A DNA stretch of 64,000 bases, from contig JAODTK010005567.1 of assembly GCA_026419785.1 (NCBI GenBank), positions 124,001 to 188,000 on the forward strand. Direction: 5' to 3'. Below the pieces are notes generated by a model. The model was given only the letters and a program-made list of their open reading frames with translations, searched no databases and was not told the origin of the DNA. The translations under genes were made by a program, and so were the position numbers. The number at the start of each line of letters is the position of its first letter. The stretch's first letter is position 1. Origin of the DNA: Sclerodactyla briareus (taxonomy: Eukaryota > Echinodermata > Holothuroidea > Dendrochirotida > Sclerodactylidae). Shown here piece by piece: positions 23,950-40,515 of the stretch.

Positions 23950-24116
23950 TACCGCATTTGGATTAAATTATGTCGTCTCAGACGTAGAACAAGATTTTTT
24001 CAAAGTAAGCGACCAGTCGATAACTCAACCTGTACCGCATTTGGATTAAATTATGTCGTCTTCAGACGTAGAACAAGATTTTTTCAAAGTAAGCGACCAG
24101 TCGATAACTCAACCTG
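23950..24116 (+). repeat. 83/84-bp tandem duplication
   Basis: Copy 1 is 23950-24032 and copy 2 is 24033-24116. They differ by a single inserted T in copy 2 (GTCTCAGA against GTCTTCAGA). Each contains ATGTCGTCT; in copy 1 the frame stops at once, in copy 2 it is open to 24148. Confidence 0.95.
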
Positions 24117-24350
24117 CTCCCGGAACGCCATTTAATGAACGATCGTGAACTCCAAGACCCGACCACATTCTCGGAACCTGTAGGAGCGGACGATTCAGCC
24201 ATCGTGGGGATGCTCAAAGCAGACCGACAAGATTCACGAATATCTCGAAACAAAACCCAGAAGCCAATGCACAAATCCATTGCATTACAGCGTAACCATC
24301 AAGGTAAAACCAAGACCTTAAGAAACGTGAGCACAACCCACGAGAGATAA

Positions 24351-24889
24351 ACGTCCGGTGGCTTGATTTAAAAAACGGAATGGTTTCATGCATACCTTCC
24401 TGATACCACTCCTCCATTCTTCTCCGTCCTACATAGCATAGCATAGACCTAGTACAGTAGTACTAGACGTAGCATGAGCCTACATCATCGCCGTCATTTG
24501 TTAAGCCATTGGCTGACCGTCCATTCATTTGAGGTAGGAAGAGGGCGTATTTAATTTGTACCAGGAACTACGTTTAGTCTAACATCTGAATGCTTTGGAC
24601 AATGACAGGGGATGAGTGTCAGGCGGAGTTAGAAAGTTTTCGCGCGTCAGGAAAAGCCGCAAAAGTACGTCTACTAATGTTAGCCCCTCTCCATATCATT
24701 CAGCGTGTCCGGGCTAGTAACAACAATAGTGGTAATTGATAGAAAGCTGACGACAGGTTGCTAGAGGGTGCCGAAGGTATCTTAGTCGCTCCACAGTATG
24801 TACTATAATTACTTCTCTCGATTATCTCGTAGAACAGAAGTCTTGATGGTTGTTAACTCCTAAATGTTTACATCAAATAATGGAAGTAC
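24351..24889. other. no recognisable gene
   Basis: No coding or repeat feature supported. Confidence 0.45.
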
Positions 24890-25795
24890 ATGAAATAGTA
24901 CTACACAGACCAGAGAGGCCAAAAGGCCTAGTGATTCCTTACTGATCTACTTGATCAAGCAAAGCATTGTCAATTTCACATGCTCACAAGATTTCACAAT
25001 GGGGATCATGCAGTACATAATATTGGGAACTCACATACCAAGTATGAAATTCATTATCCAAGTGAGATCTTGTTAACAAACTAAAATTAGCCGAATTATG
25101 ATTTTTTCAAATGTTCCATTTTCTCCCTAAGAAATGGCCCCTGCGTCAACACCAAGAACGATAGGCTTCATGTACTCCCCATAAGAAAGCTGCATCCCGA
25201 ATTTTAACCTTATCAGCCAGGCATGTTGGACCAATCGTGTTAACGAGATTTACAGACTCCGACCACTTTTGACGTCAGATGACCCTTGGATCTGACCCAC
25301 AAAACAATAGGGATCATATACTCAACACGGGAAACCCGAATACCGAGTATGCGCTTCATCGGATATGGGTGGGATCGAGTTATCTTGTTAACAAGCAAAA
25401 ATTTGTTATCAGTACTCAGTACTTTCACGTGTCAAAATTCCCAGTTCCTGTACAAGCCCCATAAGAAAGCTGATTACTATTCGCACCTGATGGACTAGGC
25501 AATACCGGACTTATCGTGTTCACAAGATTTCGACCTCTACTCAACCTCATGACCTTTGAAATGGCCCTAAGCATGAGGATCAGTCCTCATTGTGGGGAAC
25601 CCATATACTAAGTATGAGCTTTATCCGTCCAGGTGGGATCCAATTATCGTGTTCAACGAGCTAAAAAGTTGTCAGTTTTACTACATTTCCCAATTTCTTC
25701 CCGAATAAAAACAAACAAAAACAATAGGGGTCACTGTAATCTTACCTGACCCAAAAACAATAGGGATCATGTAACCACCTGGTCCAGGTGAGGTC
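24890..25795. repeat. Diverged tandem array, units about 270-300 bp
   Basis: Landmarks repeat about three times: CCAAGTATGAAATTCAT (25038), CCGAGTATGCGCTTCAT (25340) and CTAAGTATGAGCTTTAT (25607), each followed by a GTGGGATC-like block and then ATCTTGTTAACAA or ATCGTGTTCAACGA. CCCATAAGAAAGCTG occurs at 25178 and 25459. CAATAGGGATCAT occurs at 25306 and 25760, with a variant at 25722. The array runs directly into the AC tract. Confidence 0.8.
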
Positions 25796-25805
25796 GAAAT
25801 TTCGT

Positions 25806-29200
<3,395 letters not shown>

Positions 29201-29204
29201 CTGT

Positions 29205-29275
29205 AGCTCAGCCGGCTAGCGTGGTCGGATTTTACCACACTGGGTAATCTCTAGAGAGTGAACCCGAAGATCGGA
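29205..29275 (+). mobile_element. tRNA-like head, possible SINE relic
   Basis: GCTGTAGCTCAGCCGGCTAGCG matches the start and A box of many tRNAs. The expected B box about 40 bases later is degenerate (GTGAACCCGAAGATC), so this is not a functional tRNA. A SINE head or chance are both possible. Confidence 0.3.
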
Positions 29276-31863
29276 TTTTATATGTCGATTAGTCATGGAT
29301 TAGCTTCGGTGATGAGAAATCCGTCGACTTTCCATCGAGCACTCAGAGCTCCTGCTCTCACAGCTCTGCTAATATTGACGTACTCCCGTTTAGATATACT
29401 GGTCAAATGGTCCAGCACAAAACATAATGGGTGATTCCTGGATCTGATGGTAGGAGTGATAGTAACGGTCCTGGTGGTTTGTTTGCTTTTCTCAGTGTTA
29501 ACCAGGGTTGTTTTGTTTTTTTGTTCGCTCGGCATGTACCATTCCTTGCCAAAAAACATAATATCCAGGAGTAGCGATCCGGCAAAATGTTGGCAGCTCG
29601 GCCCCGGGCCAAGTGATCTCGATAAATATTCTAACTTCGAGGTTTCATGTCTGTCAATATCCGGCGGAGGCGGATCTGACAGCTCTTTATGTTTCCTGAA
29701 TAATATCCCAGAACTATATTTTGGTTTTAAGGTTGTTGACTCACGGAACTCACAGAATCTTGAATCGTTAATGAGGCAATGAGGCTTTGCATACTTCGGA
29801 GGGAAGGTCGTAAAGAGAATGAACATCCATTATGGATGACAAGTAAGCTTTTCCGACAATTGGGAGAGAGTGGAAATATCTTTTTAATTTTTCTAGTTTT
29901 TTGTTATATGGGGATCGGCGTATCCCGGCTGCGTCGTCGTCCGTACCTGTAAATGTCAAATGTTTTCAAATGCGTGAATAGTTTCAGCTTTAGTTCGTGG
30001 AGTTGAACTTGGTTCCGACAACCAGAATGCTGTGGTGATCTGAGAACAGAAAGCAACGAGTGGTCTTTCTTCTCAGATTCTAGTACGGAGAATGTCAACG
30101 AAGAATGTCAGCATAGGCTTAAGCATAGGGTTCAACAAATATTTTCCGTCGTTTTCCATCTTAGCATTAATTTTTGTTGTCATCTGTAATTTGTGTATAC
30201 CCTATGGCATTGATGGTATGTATGTACGCAGGATTTATCTCAAGAAAAACTTTCGAAGCTCAAAAATGGTAGATTCCTGAAACGTTACCCTTTCGCCTGC
30301 ATATGCCTTTTTATTTATTACTTGGTTCCGTGCAAATTCTCAGCAATTTATGAAGCAACACGTACATCGTAATGAATACCCTATACATATTTTGCTGAAT
30401 GATTGGGTAGTCGGTCAGCATTGGTAGCATGAAATTATCTGATTGTCTCTGACGTGCGAAAACTCGCGTTCGTCTTACTCCGACCGTCACTTCCACTATA
30501 TACGAAAAAATATGGGTCGAATTAGTCATTTGAACAATGGATACAGAGGAATGGAAATAAATAACACTAGCATTACCACATGGCCGGCTCTATCAAAACA
30601 CCCTATTTCCCTCAAACAACGAATCTTTTCAAAAGAGGACTGGTAGAGGGTTACAGCGCGTTTTTTTTTTTTTTTTTTTTTACGGGGGGGGGGGGGGGGG
30701 GTGGAAGAAGTAATACCAACTAACAACTTACTGATGTCTCCCACGGATAACAATGTTAGAACCGCTCCAAGTCTGGACTGAATAAAAACATTCTCTCAAG
30801 TCCATCACTCACGAAGACTCTGAAACGACTCTTAGGGATGAACGGTGGCATTTGTTGAAGCACTTTTAAACATGATGGATGATTCCCTAAATGAGGGACC
30901 AATAGTGAATATGTGATACAGGGGTGTGCTATGATTATGTTGTAGTAATCCGCGTCATTCTAATGATGTAGTTTTCAACAGTGACAATAAAAACAAGTTA
31001 TATGGCCAAAAATATGTGAATTATAGAATTTTACTGGAAAATCATCAACATTTGGCACATGTTTGGTTGAAGAGGTGACATAGCGAACGGTCATTTTCGT
31101 GTTAGGTAATTTCTGTGAGATACGTTAAGGAACTGATACATTTTTACATTGAAGTCATTATTGCAGGAAAAACTTCACAGAACAAAACTTTGTTATCGGA
31201 GGTAAATTTCTGTGCCACCCTTCGCACGGAAAATATACTGACCATACGGAAGAAGTAACATGATATTAGGTGACCAGATTAATTCAAAACCAATCAATTA
31301 AAAGAGTTTGTGCGGGATTTGGATTGATTCATCATGAAGTTTGGAGGGAGAATCTTCACGAGAGAAGGACGATTTCGAATGATGAGAAATTTCATATCCC
31401 CTTAAAATACGTTTCGAAATTTATTTACAAAAAAACAACATGTACCCTGAGTATGTCTCACTGCAATTTCCAGTTAGAATTCATACTATAACATGGTCAC
31501 AATGCAGGTTTAGCAAACCTGCCACCTTGCAGAGATATCACAATTTTACCGTTACCTTATTCCCAATTATCTGGTCCCATTCCTGATTGAAACACAAATT
31601 TTTATCCAATTTCACTTTACCTATACGCAAATATCAAAATTACTGGAACGATTTTTTTTTACGAAATATAATCAGAAGGCAACTTCTTTCAAGACTTTTT
31701 GTCTCTGTTCACCCGTGTGTTTGTGACGTTGTTGTTAAATTTGAAACCGTTCTGAAATTCAGAATTTTGGATATCCAAAAATTGCTGGAAGCCATAGGGA
31801 ATTCTTAATCCGACCAAAATGGTTATTTTTCTGAAAAAAATGCAGATTCCTAAATAAGAAATA
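29276..31863. other. no supported gene; T and G tracts
   Basis: Holds the longest non-repeat open frame of the window (29293-29826, minus, 177 residues), but with no motif and with an overlapping 111-residue plus frame. A T21 run at 30661-30681 and a G18 run at 30684-30701 lie back to back. Nothing else recognised. Confidence 0.4.
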
Positions 31864-31868
31864 GTTAA

Positions 31869-32690
31869 CAGTCCGGGAGATTCTCCCGAACGGTAGAATC
31901 TATTTATCTCCCGAACAGGAGAATTTGTATGCAAATGAAAAGGAAACACGCCATGCTGATAGAATGACGGCCAGTCGTTTCCGATAGCGGTCTTGCCCGT
32001 GTTTAAGAAAAAAACAGAACCCAGCGAAAGCGAGTCAGCCCAGATACTTTTCGCTATAGGCCTGCGTAGGAATAATTGATTAAAAAGTAGACTTCACCTA
32101 CGGGTTTATATGTAGCTACCCTTCTTGAAAGCCTCACGCCTTCACGCGTTCGATTCACAAGTGTTTTGCTAATAAGATCTGTAAAATACAACCTTCACTA
32201 CGGCCCTTTACAAGGCAACCAATGATGCCTAGAGTGCATCACACACACGCACTGCAGACCGGTTGGAAATTTAATTACTACCGTTTGAATCTGCCGCGCT
32301 AAGTGCATGCGACAACAGTCGTTGTGTGTACCGCTGCTGTGAGAGCGAGCTATATAAGAAGCACACGCACTGGCAACGGTAGAATTTGCCAACGCCTGTG
32401 CCCGCTATACGGGCGTAATTAAGATAATTGACCACTTCTCTGTTTTCCGAAACGACATTGTGAACTATAGTTTCATACCAAGCTTGTTGAGCTATTTAAT
32501 AACATCCAATTGGTATATTTTTCAAACGTTTCTACGTAAATGGGTTTCAAGACGGTTATAACCATATGAACCTTATGTATCTCCTGATATGCAAACGGTG
32601 CATTGTGGGTAGAATTCAGAATCCCGAATGTCAAATTCTCCCAAACAGGAGAATATGGTATTCTCCCGAACAGGAGAATCTCCCGGACTG
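31869..32690. mobile_element. Non-autonomous TIR element with hairpin ends, 822 bp
   Basis: Ends are inverted: CAGTCCGGGAGATTCTCC at 31869 and its complement ending at 32690. Flanks are GTTAA at 31864-31868 and GTTAA at 32691-32695, a 5-bp target duplication (or TTAA plus one base). Next to each end are small palindromes of the form ATTCTCC-CGAACA-GGAGAAT, at about 31880-31920 and at 32637-32680. The interior has no ORF above 64 residues, so any transposase must act from elsewhere. An inverted partial copy lies at 43353-43940; relative to it this copy carries about 150 extra bases near 32285-32440. Superfamily unassigned: TTAA sites suggest piggyBac or Kolobok, but the 5-bp reading does not settle this. 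Confidence 0.8.
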
Positions 32691-32695
32691 GTTAA

Positions 32696-34312
32696 TAGGA
32701 GATCATCTTCTAATGATAATTACTAATATAGTTCTATAAGCTAGAACGTTGTAGTAGCTATAACCGGCTGTTGGACCACATATGGATTGTGAGGTTTATT
32801 CCAATCAGTCCGAGGACTTCTGAAATATTTCAAGGTTTCGATACTCAGGGACTTGGACAACCCTCTTTCACTGCCTGTTAGATCAATCGGTAGGATAATT
32901 TACAGTGAAAATGAGACTGCAACGAAACCCAAATATAGAGGGTGAGGATGTTATTTGTGTATGCCTTGTGTGTGGCTGTTGCATGAGAAGATTTATTGGT
33001 CGGATTATTTATTTGCAAGAATCAAACCTGAACCTAATACTCAGCGTCGCTGGAAATGAACTTTCTTTGGCTCACAGGAATGTCCTATGGGAAAATCTCA
33101 CGGCAACCAAGTTGATACTGACTCTGAGCTATCTATACTCTATATTGCTATCATATTTTCTGTAGTGATGTCTACAGGCGATGCGTTCATACAGCCTATA
33201 TAGAGGTTTCGTGTTAATTGTCCATCTGAACTGAATCGATACCTCCCTTATCTTCGAAGCTTCAGTTAGTGTATGTGATTTTCTATTCCCTCCTCTTTGG
33301 ACTGGATTGCATTGAGTCTTTGTGTGCGTTTGAAATCAACCATGAATGACAATAAACTTGTACATAGTGAACCTCTCTGCTTGCCGATGCCTGTATATAT
33401 CGATCCCTCGATCTCCTGTCGAAACCGCTCCATGGTGTGACGAGCTATTCATCTTTTATAATAACGATGAATGGCACCCTGAAGTCGGGCTTCTACAACA
33501 AGTATCCCCGAATGTTGAAACTGTTCGAATGTAGCGAAAAATATGATGTTTGCTGTATGTTTCCCAAGCAAGGTATGATTTGTACAAAACAGAATTATTT
33601 GAAGCACTCACCGTATCATAACACACGTCAGAATAATGGAGTTTTTCCGAGAACTGCCTTCCCAACCTACACATCATGCAACAATCTCCACAAGGAAAGT
33701 TTTCTTAAACGATCTGATACAAGTATGTCTGCTCACCAAAGATGGAGGCATATCTAATCATTTGGCTCCGAGTTCAAAAATTTTAGATAGAAAAGCGCTA
33801 TTTGCACCTTGCGCGTTGACGCTTCAATTCTTGGGGAGCCTATACCATGTGGATACGGAGTCGCTACAACTACCACAGTCCTAATATTCGGAAAAAATCT
33901 TATCCTGAACTGCCTTTGGGCAACATGTCAGTATGACGAGGATCCCCCCTTGTTTCATTCCCCCTCCCGGAAATTCGCGCCCAGTCGAGTTGCATATTAA
34001 GGATTCTTGTTGTCCCAACTAAAAAGCTTGGTTTGAATTGGGAATTATCAATGTAGATTCCGAGACAATTGAATAAGAATAGTCCACTTCGGCAATATCT
34101 TATTGGCATTGTATTTGTCACCGAACAGCAGTTCGTTGTGACGTTAATTGTAATTGGGTTACTACGTGAAGGTACCCTGCTTGAAACACTCCTCGTATCA
34201 TCGAACTCTTATGTTTGAATTCCTCACAGTGCAGAGTGGCATTAATTGGAACGACTATTTTGTAACTAATGGTCTGCAGACAATGTTTATACCCATCTGT
34301 ATCAACATAATG
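32696..34312. other. no recognisable gene
   Basis: Overlapping plus-strand frames at 33437-33757 and 33636-33884 have no motif I recognise. Nothing supported. Confidence 0.45.
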
Positions 34313-34366
34313 ATTCTCCTGAACAGGAGAATTCGAAATTCTCTGAAAGAGGAGAATCTCCCGGAA
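34313..34366. mobile_element. Solo end of the TIR element family
   Basis: ATTCTCCTGAACAGGAGAAT at 34314 and a second, degenerate hairpin ending GGAGAATCTCCCGGAA repeat the right end of the 31869-32690 element. The rest of the element is not recognisable upstream or downstream. Confidence 0.55.
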
Positions 34367-36498
34367 TTTTCAGAGCAGAGTTTGCACATGAAGATTCCTA
34401 ATGCAAGTCATGGACCTTTTTTACTTTCCATTCACTCGATGAATGTCAGACCGCTCAAACAGGGGGGCACCCTGCGACAATGTAAATCGGCACGCCGTAC
34501 TTCGTTCTTATCAGCCTCATCGGTGATTCCCAAACAAAGCGAGGAGACTGATCCGATCTTATGCCGTCAAGTTAAAACGCTTCAAAACATTTGGCCGTCT
34601 TGTTTGATTGTTTGTTGTTTTCCCAGGACCGTCTGATGTCAATCCTCATTTCATTTCTTTTTATTCCAATCTGGCATAAGTTGTCGCATTTTTAAGCGCA
34701 GCATTGCAGATTCCATTGATTATTACAAACTGGGTCGTAACACGGCTTGCGTTGTAGGTGTCTCTCCCCCTTGACACACCAACCGTATCATGCTTCACTG
34801 AACCTAGCAAGGTTTCCACTAGAACCCATGAGTACCAGCACGTACTGTGTCACATATTATACCAATCTAAAGTATATTATGTGTTTATTAGCTACTATTC
34901 AAGCCTTGCTTGGTTTCACAATATTCTATCCAATATTTTATTTTACATTTACCCAATCGGCGAATTGCATGGTGGCACACAAATTGGTACCCTTGGCTGT
35001 GGGTTAAAGTACACGTTGAATATTCGAGTTAGGTGCGTCGTCTCGCTCGTTGCACTGCACCCGAATTAGTACCATAATATATTACTTATATAACGGTGTA
35101 TGCGGATTACCTTGGGACGCGCCATGCAGGGCACGATGATGTGGCATGACCCTTCAGTGTGCGAGGTGCGAACAGCGAGGGTTCTACACTACCATATTAG
35201 CCAGGGTAGTGATTGTGTAGCGTGAGGCTGCCCATAATGAGGGCCTAACAAATCCAACTACCATTTATTATTAGGTTAAAAACCAGTAACCCCTACGGTG
35301 CGATGCAGCACCTGCAGTCACAGACAAGATAATTCCGCTAAGAAGCGTTTTTCTTTTTATTTCTCATTCACCTTCCACTCCTACGAAAGCTGCTCATAAT
35401 TTCAACTCCGCGAATATTGGTATCGTTCACTTTGATTCAAGCAGCACTTTAAGTTGCGTTCATTACTCATTACTATATTTGAACTTCTAATCCGCTTGAC
35501 CAACTTAGTGCTGCTCAGTCTGATTTTACTGAATTTGGCTTTTTTTACTCAAATGTCCTGCTCACGATGAGGTGCCATCAGTTTCCCAAAAGGTCAGGCT
35601 AGAATATTCCACCCTCCTTGCAGATTAAGCACACTGCTACAGATGCGTTAGCGACAAAACGAGACGGACACACATTCTTCTCTCTATCCGTTGAATGGAA
35701 TAGCCGAGGCAGCAAGAGGCGCAGTAACAAAATAGTCCTTCATTTGTTATATGAGAGAACGTTAAATATCAAGAACACATACCGTATTCAAGAACAAAAG
35801 ACTTATCATTCATATAATATACGTTTCTGCACAGATCACTGTCGGCGACAAATTTCCATCCACAGACAAAACAATGTCATCAAGTACATTAACGGATGCC
35901 ACAATTAGTAGAGCTCCAAATTAAATCTGATCCCTATAAAAGGAACTCCTTCAGTTATTTTACTATGGAAGAGAATGTCTGTCTACAATTACTCATTGTC
36001 GACTGTCCTGAAACTGTTTTCTAAGCTACCCAAATACCCCTTGGCAGAGAGGGAAAATTATTTCCTCTTCGGAATATTGGAGCGACATTAAGTCTCGACG
36101 GGAGACCCCGGGGTAATCAACAGACGACTAGGGGATACTTTGCATCTGACCGAGGAGCTTCACTACATGTAATTCTGCATAGGCCTATATTTAGCAGATT
36201 CCCTGTATTACACTGTTATGCGACTCATCCCTAATACGTCACTCATCAACACTGCGCACACCTTTTTTAACTTAGAGATGAACAATTGAATGAGACGTTT
36301 TACATTTTTACATTTTACATCTATCGGGGTCTCAGTAGTGCACTAGTGCAGTTCCTCGCAATGGGGTTCCGATTCTGAATTCGATTGCCTTTGGATTGAT
36401 GTTGCTGCTGGTAATTGAAGTTGACTCGATTAGATGTTATGCACATTAGCAATCATTCATCAGGTACACGGAAATAAAACATGCCTATTTGTGGGCCT
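34367..36498. other. no recognisable gene
   Basis: Frames at 34154-34636 (partly made of the hairpin sequence), 34747-35069 and 35618-35908 carry no motif. Nothing supported. Confidence 0.45.
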
Positions 36499-36499
36499 T

Positions 36500-36632
36500 A
36501 ATGCCCTAATGTGAGGGTGAGGGAGATCACCCTCAGAGGACAACTTTGGTATGCCCCGCCCGGGATGATTCGAACCCCGGTCCCCGGAAGGAAGGCCGCG
36601 CCACTACTAATGTGCCAACCACTCGGTTGAAT
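36500..36632 (-). mobile_element. tRNA-derived SINE, shorter copy
   Basis: On the minus strand, CCGAGTGGTTGGC (A-box region, 36613-36626) is followed by GGTTCGAATC (B box, 36567-36576), then CATACCAAAG and, after a shortened body, ACCCTCACATTA. The B box, junction and tail are shared with the SINE at 1.0 kb. The A-box half looks more like a Ser/Leu tRNA than that copy does. Confidence 0.6.
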
Positions 36633-39600
36633 GAATTATATTTAGCCTACTCAACTACCCTGTTTTGCTGAATTTACTTGAGACTTGAATTCAATCATTT
36701 AAAGGACAACTGCAGGGGCAATTATGAAGAGGCTAATATATTACCTGGGAAAAACTTAAATGCGTCAGGCACAGCCGACGTTTTACGACTTTCCGTTATG
36801 TAGTTAGCAGTCTTTGAAGTTTTGTGCATGTCTATTGCGCAAGATCGGGAAGCATCCCATGATGATATATTAAATGATGACGTTCTTGCGCAGCCCTGCT
36901 AACATTCTTTGTTTTCTATTGAAATTCACACATTTATTCACTTCGAAAAGCATTTAGTGTATGGAAAAGGATTGCCGTAGTTTGGGTTGGTAGGTTCTGA
37001 GGTTATTTTATTGAGCGAAAGACATCAGAACTTCTGCTTAATGTTGATTTATTCAACCAAATGAAACAATGGAATACTTAACATAATTTCCTGTTGTCCG
37101 AGCGTGAGGTCGTGCGTGTTATTGTGCAATTGGGATTCTCCCCGATTTCTGGATAATGGGCCAAACTTTGAACGCCGATAACTCCACTTAGGAACATCGT
37201 ATTGAAACGGGGTTTGGACAGTTTTGAATACAGTTTGCCATTCTCCTCATTAACCTCTGTTGAATTTGTCAGAGGGATTTCAGCGGAAGGGATTGACAAT
37301 ATTCCATTGAGCCGTACTCGCGTTGAAAAAATGTTGTCGATTTGAGTGCCTGAAGAAATTCTTCGGTAAAGCGATCAACTTGTGATGAGCAACTTCCGAT
37401 TACTTACCTTGGTTGGATTTACTGGAAACCCATTATGTTTTTTGTGTGTGTGTGGCGTGTATGTGCGGGCGTGTGTGTGTGTTTTATGTTATTACAAATG
37501 TGTGCAAATGTTTAGTCATCTCGTTTGGAGGCCAGCCATTTACCTTCAAAGTTGAATTTCTACACATAGCCTGCGAGCCTCGAATCCAGTTGAACTGCAT
37601 CAGCGCAGTGTGCATCTCGTATCATCGTACACGGATTGCCGTTATGCCGATTTTGCAGTCTCGCATTAGCTCGAATTAATTTCCTAGAGAATATTAAACA
37701 CGAAAATACGTATATGTTCAAGCATCAACGAGAGCGCTATGTACTAAACCACAAGGACGAGGATTCCATTCGGCGATGGCACCAAGTAAGTGCCGTCCGG
37801 AACTCTTCACTGTTTGTGAGCGACTTGTCCTCCAGCAATTTGGTGGTTCCGTCATATTGGAACTGCTACTGCTACTGGTTTAAAAATTATTCAATGTAAG
37901 TGGTTGGTATATTTTAGCTTGTAGATAGCTAGAGAAATGTTCGATTGTGCAGTTGAATCTTTCAACAGCGTACATACAATATACTTCGGTACCTAGATAA
38001 ATAAAAACTAATCTACACATCTGTTATAATGATAAATACCATCATGGGAACAGCCTGCTTACACGTTCGTTCTGTTCACTCGGAGGACGACGATTACTCA
38101 CGCTCCCACGGGCACTCTAGTTGGGAGTCGGTGGAGCGGTAATACTAACTAGAACGCCCCGCAATTGATGTGCGGTGGACACCCAAACTCGTGTCTTGAC
38201 CAGGCCAAGTTTATAACTTTCCTGGCGGAAGGGGTGGGCCATTACAACGTAGACAGGTCAAAGGTCGTTGAGGACGAGGTCAGTCAGTGAAAAATTCGCC
38301 TATAATAGTTTGAGGTGAAAACACAGGACTTCCATCGTACGCCAGAGTGGTGTCAATCTTACACAACTCAAATATGTCTGATTAATCCCACACTTCTAAT
38401 ATTATATATTCTAACACCCGTGCCCAGGAGCCGATCCCAGCACCGATACTCCCCTGTGGGCACGATGAGAGAACTGTTGCATTATGCATACTTCAGGCGT
38501 TCATCTACTCATTTAAATGTGGCAGAATCAGGCAGTCATTTAATTGATTTTATTGCATTTTTACGGACTTCATCGTCGATCGTGTTCTTCATATAAATGA
38601 ATCGGGTTACTCGGAACGACCTTTCAAGTTGAGATGATCATAATATCATACTTGTGTGGTTAGAGAGCCTCATGCCGTCAGTCGACTCAAGGCAATTAGC
38701 ACCATTTTGACTGGTCACTGGTCAACCTCTTCAACAACTTTACTGACAGACAGAGAATTCAGGTGTGTTGCGGAAGTTCATCCAAACTGATGCTACATCC
38801 TCCCGGTTACGTGAAACTGCAACGGCAGGGTCGCCTTCTCACAGTAGGCAAGGGTACGCGCTGATACCAGTAGCAAAACGTCTGGGATCTTGAGGTGTTG
38901 ATGACAAGTGGTTTGTTATAACCAGGAAGAGTATACAACCGAAGAACGCAGACGTCAGGAACTAAAACGTTTATTCTCCGTTGAACTTCATGCATGAGGC
39001 AAGGCATGACAGAACACGTCGTTAGTATCACTCGGGATACACCAACGTAACTATAGCTGTGCGCCTGTGGTTATCATCTATGTTATTAGCGACTGGACAA
39101 TTTATATTTCGTTGCGCCACTATTAGCTTCTTCGTACTACTTCCTTTGAGACGTGTGTGAACATTATTGATAGTTATTAAAATAAAACCGCACCTGCTCC
39201 CATCACTGTTTAGCGCAAATTTGTATTTTTTTTTTGTTTAAAGTGGGGTGGGGGAGGGGGCTCTTTTATTGGTAAACAATTGAATATTTCTTAAATGTCA
39301 TCATTTTTAATATGTTTTTCTTGTAAACCACGACTGGGCTATCGTTGGTTGGGAGAACTGATAAGGGAGGAAATACTTCATTTCATCAATCCATGACAAT
39401 CTTTTCATGATAACCAATTATATGAATTATATTCTGTTCTGTGAGAGAACAAAATGACCAGTTACTGTTGCGACTTTGAACATGTGACTCTGTATATAAC
39501 GTTTTCATCCTTATAGAAGTTCATTTCGTAATATAGGTGCAACGAAAAAACTCAGGGTTCAAAAACTGGTTTTTTGTTAATATGACGACTACGTAAATCG

Positions 39601-40515
39601 AACCCTGATTAGTAAGTATAAGGAGTGCTCCTCTAGGTTTGCGTAGATGCATCCCTGCTGCAAATCATTTTAATAATAAAATCAGCTGCAATGATGATCA
39701 CGAACGCATGCTCAAAAAATCCTAAGTGTCACAATACATGCATTCGGCCAAACACCACACTCTCCCCCTGTTATCCTTTTATTACAGTATTCAGTATATT
39801 GAAGCTAGGATGTGATGGTTGCCCACTTGCGTTCCGTCGCTGTTATCCGCTTGAGCCATGAACGCAACAAAAACTCCTATGAGAAGGAATTTACCCATTG
39901 TGAGGATTCATCAACCTTCCATTTCGCGTCGCTCGTAGGCATTACGTTTTCACAAGCCAGTACATACCAAATGCGTTATTCGTACTTATTTGCCGTGATT
40001 TCCGTGATTCTCAGCGCATCTATTAATAAACAAATACACTTACATATAAAACATTAACACTTACATTTCGCGGCTTATATCACAACACCATCACAGTTAA
40101 TTGTTAATTCATTCAATGCCGGCAGAAGCAATTGGTATTATTCACATTTGTACCTTCCGTAAATTGTACCAGGCAACACTGCAATGCGCCTCACGTTTTC
40201 GTATTTCTCGCTTTCTGTTTGACTATTGGGTATGAGTGTCTTGGAGTGATGGAGCTATACCATATCACGAATACACATCTGCACTGATCCCTTCAGCCAA
40301 TTCAGCATGAAATGTCATAAAGCGGAAAAACACAGGTCACTGAAATAAAACGCTAGATGGTGATATAAAACTGGTCTTTGTAACACAGAAGACATAGATA
40401 CGAACTTCAGTTCATCCGATAATGTACATTCCGTATCGCAGAAGTGAGCCATTTCGCGTTCGGGTGTGCTCATATTGCCCTCAATCATTTATCGTCACAG
40501 TCTCGTTGTAGATTG
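36633..40515. other. no recognisable gene
   Basis: Small GT-rich patch at about 37440-37485. No coding or RNA feature supported over this span. Confidence 0.4.

Noticed and set aside
34154-34636. 160-residue plus-strand frame
   Set aside because: It runs through the hairpin end of a TIR element and shows no protein motif.
36836-36893. Small inverted repeat TTGCGCAAG / CTTGCGCA
   Set aside because: Arms of about nine bases separated by some 40 bases; within what chance can give over 64 kb.
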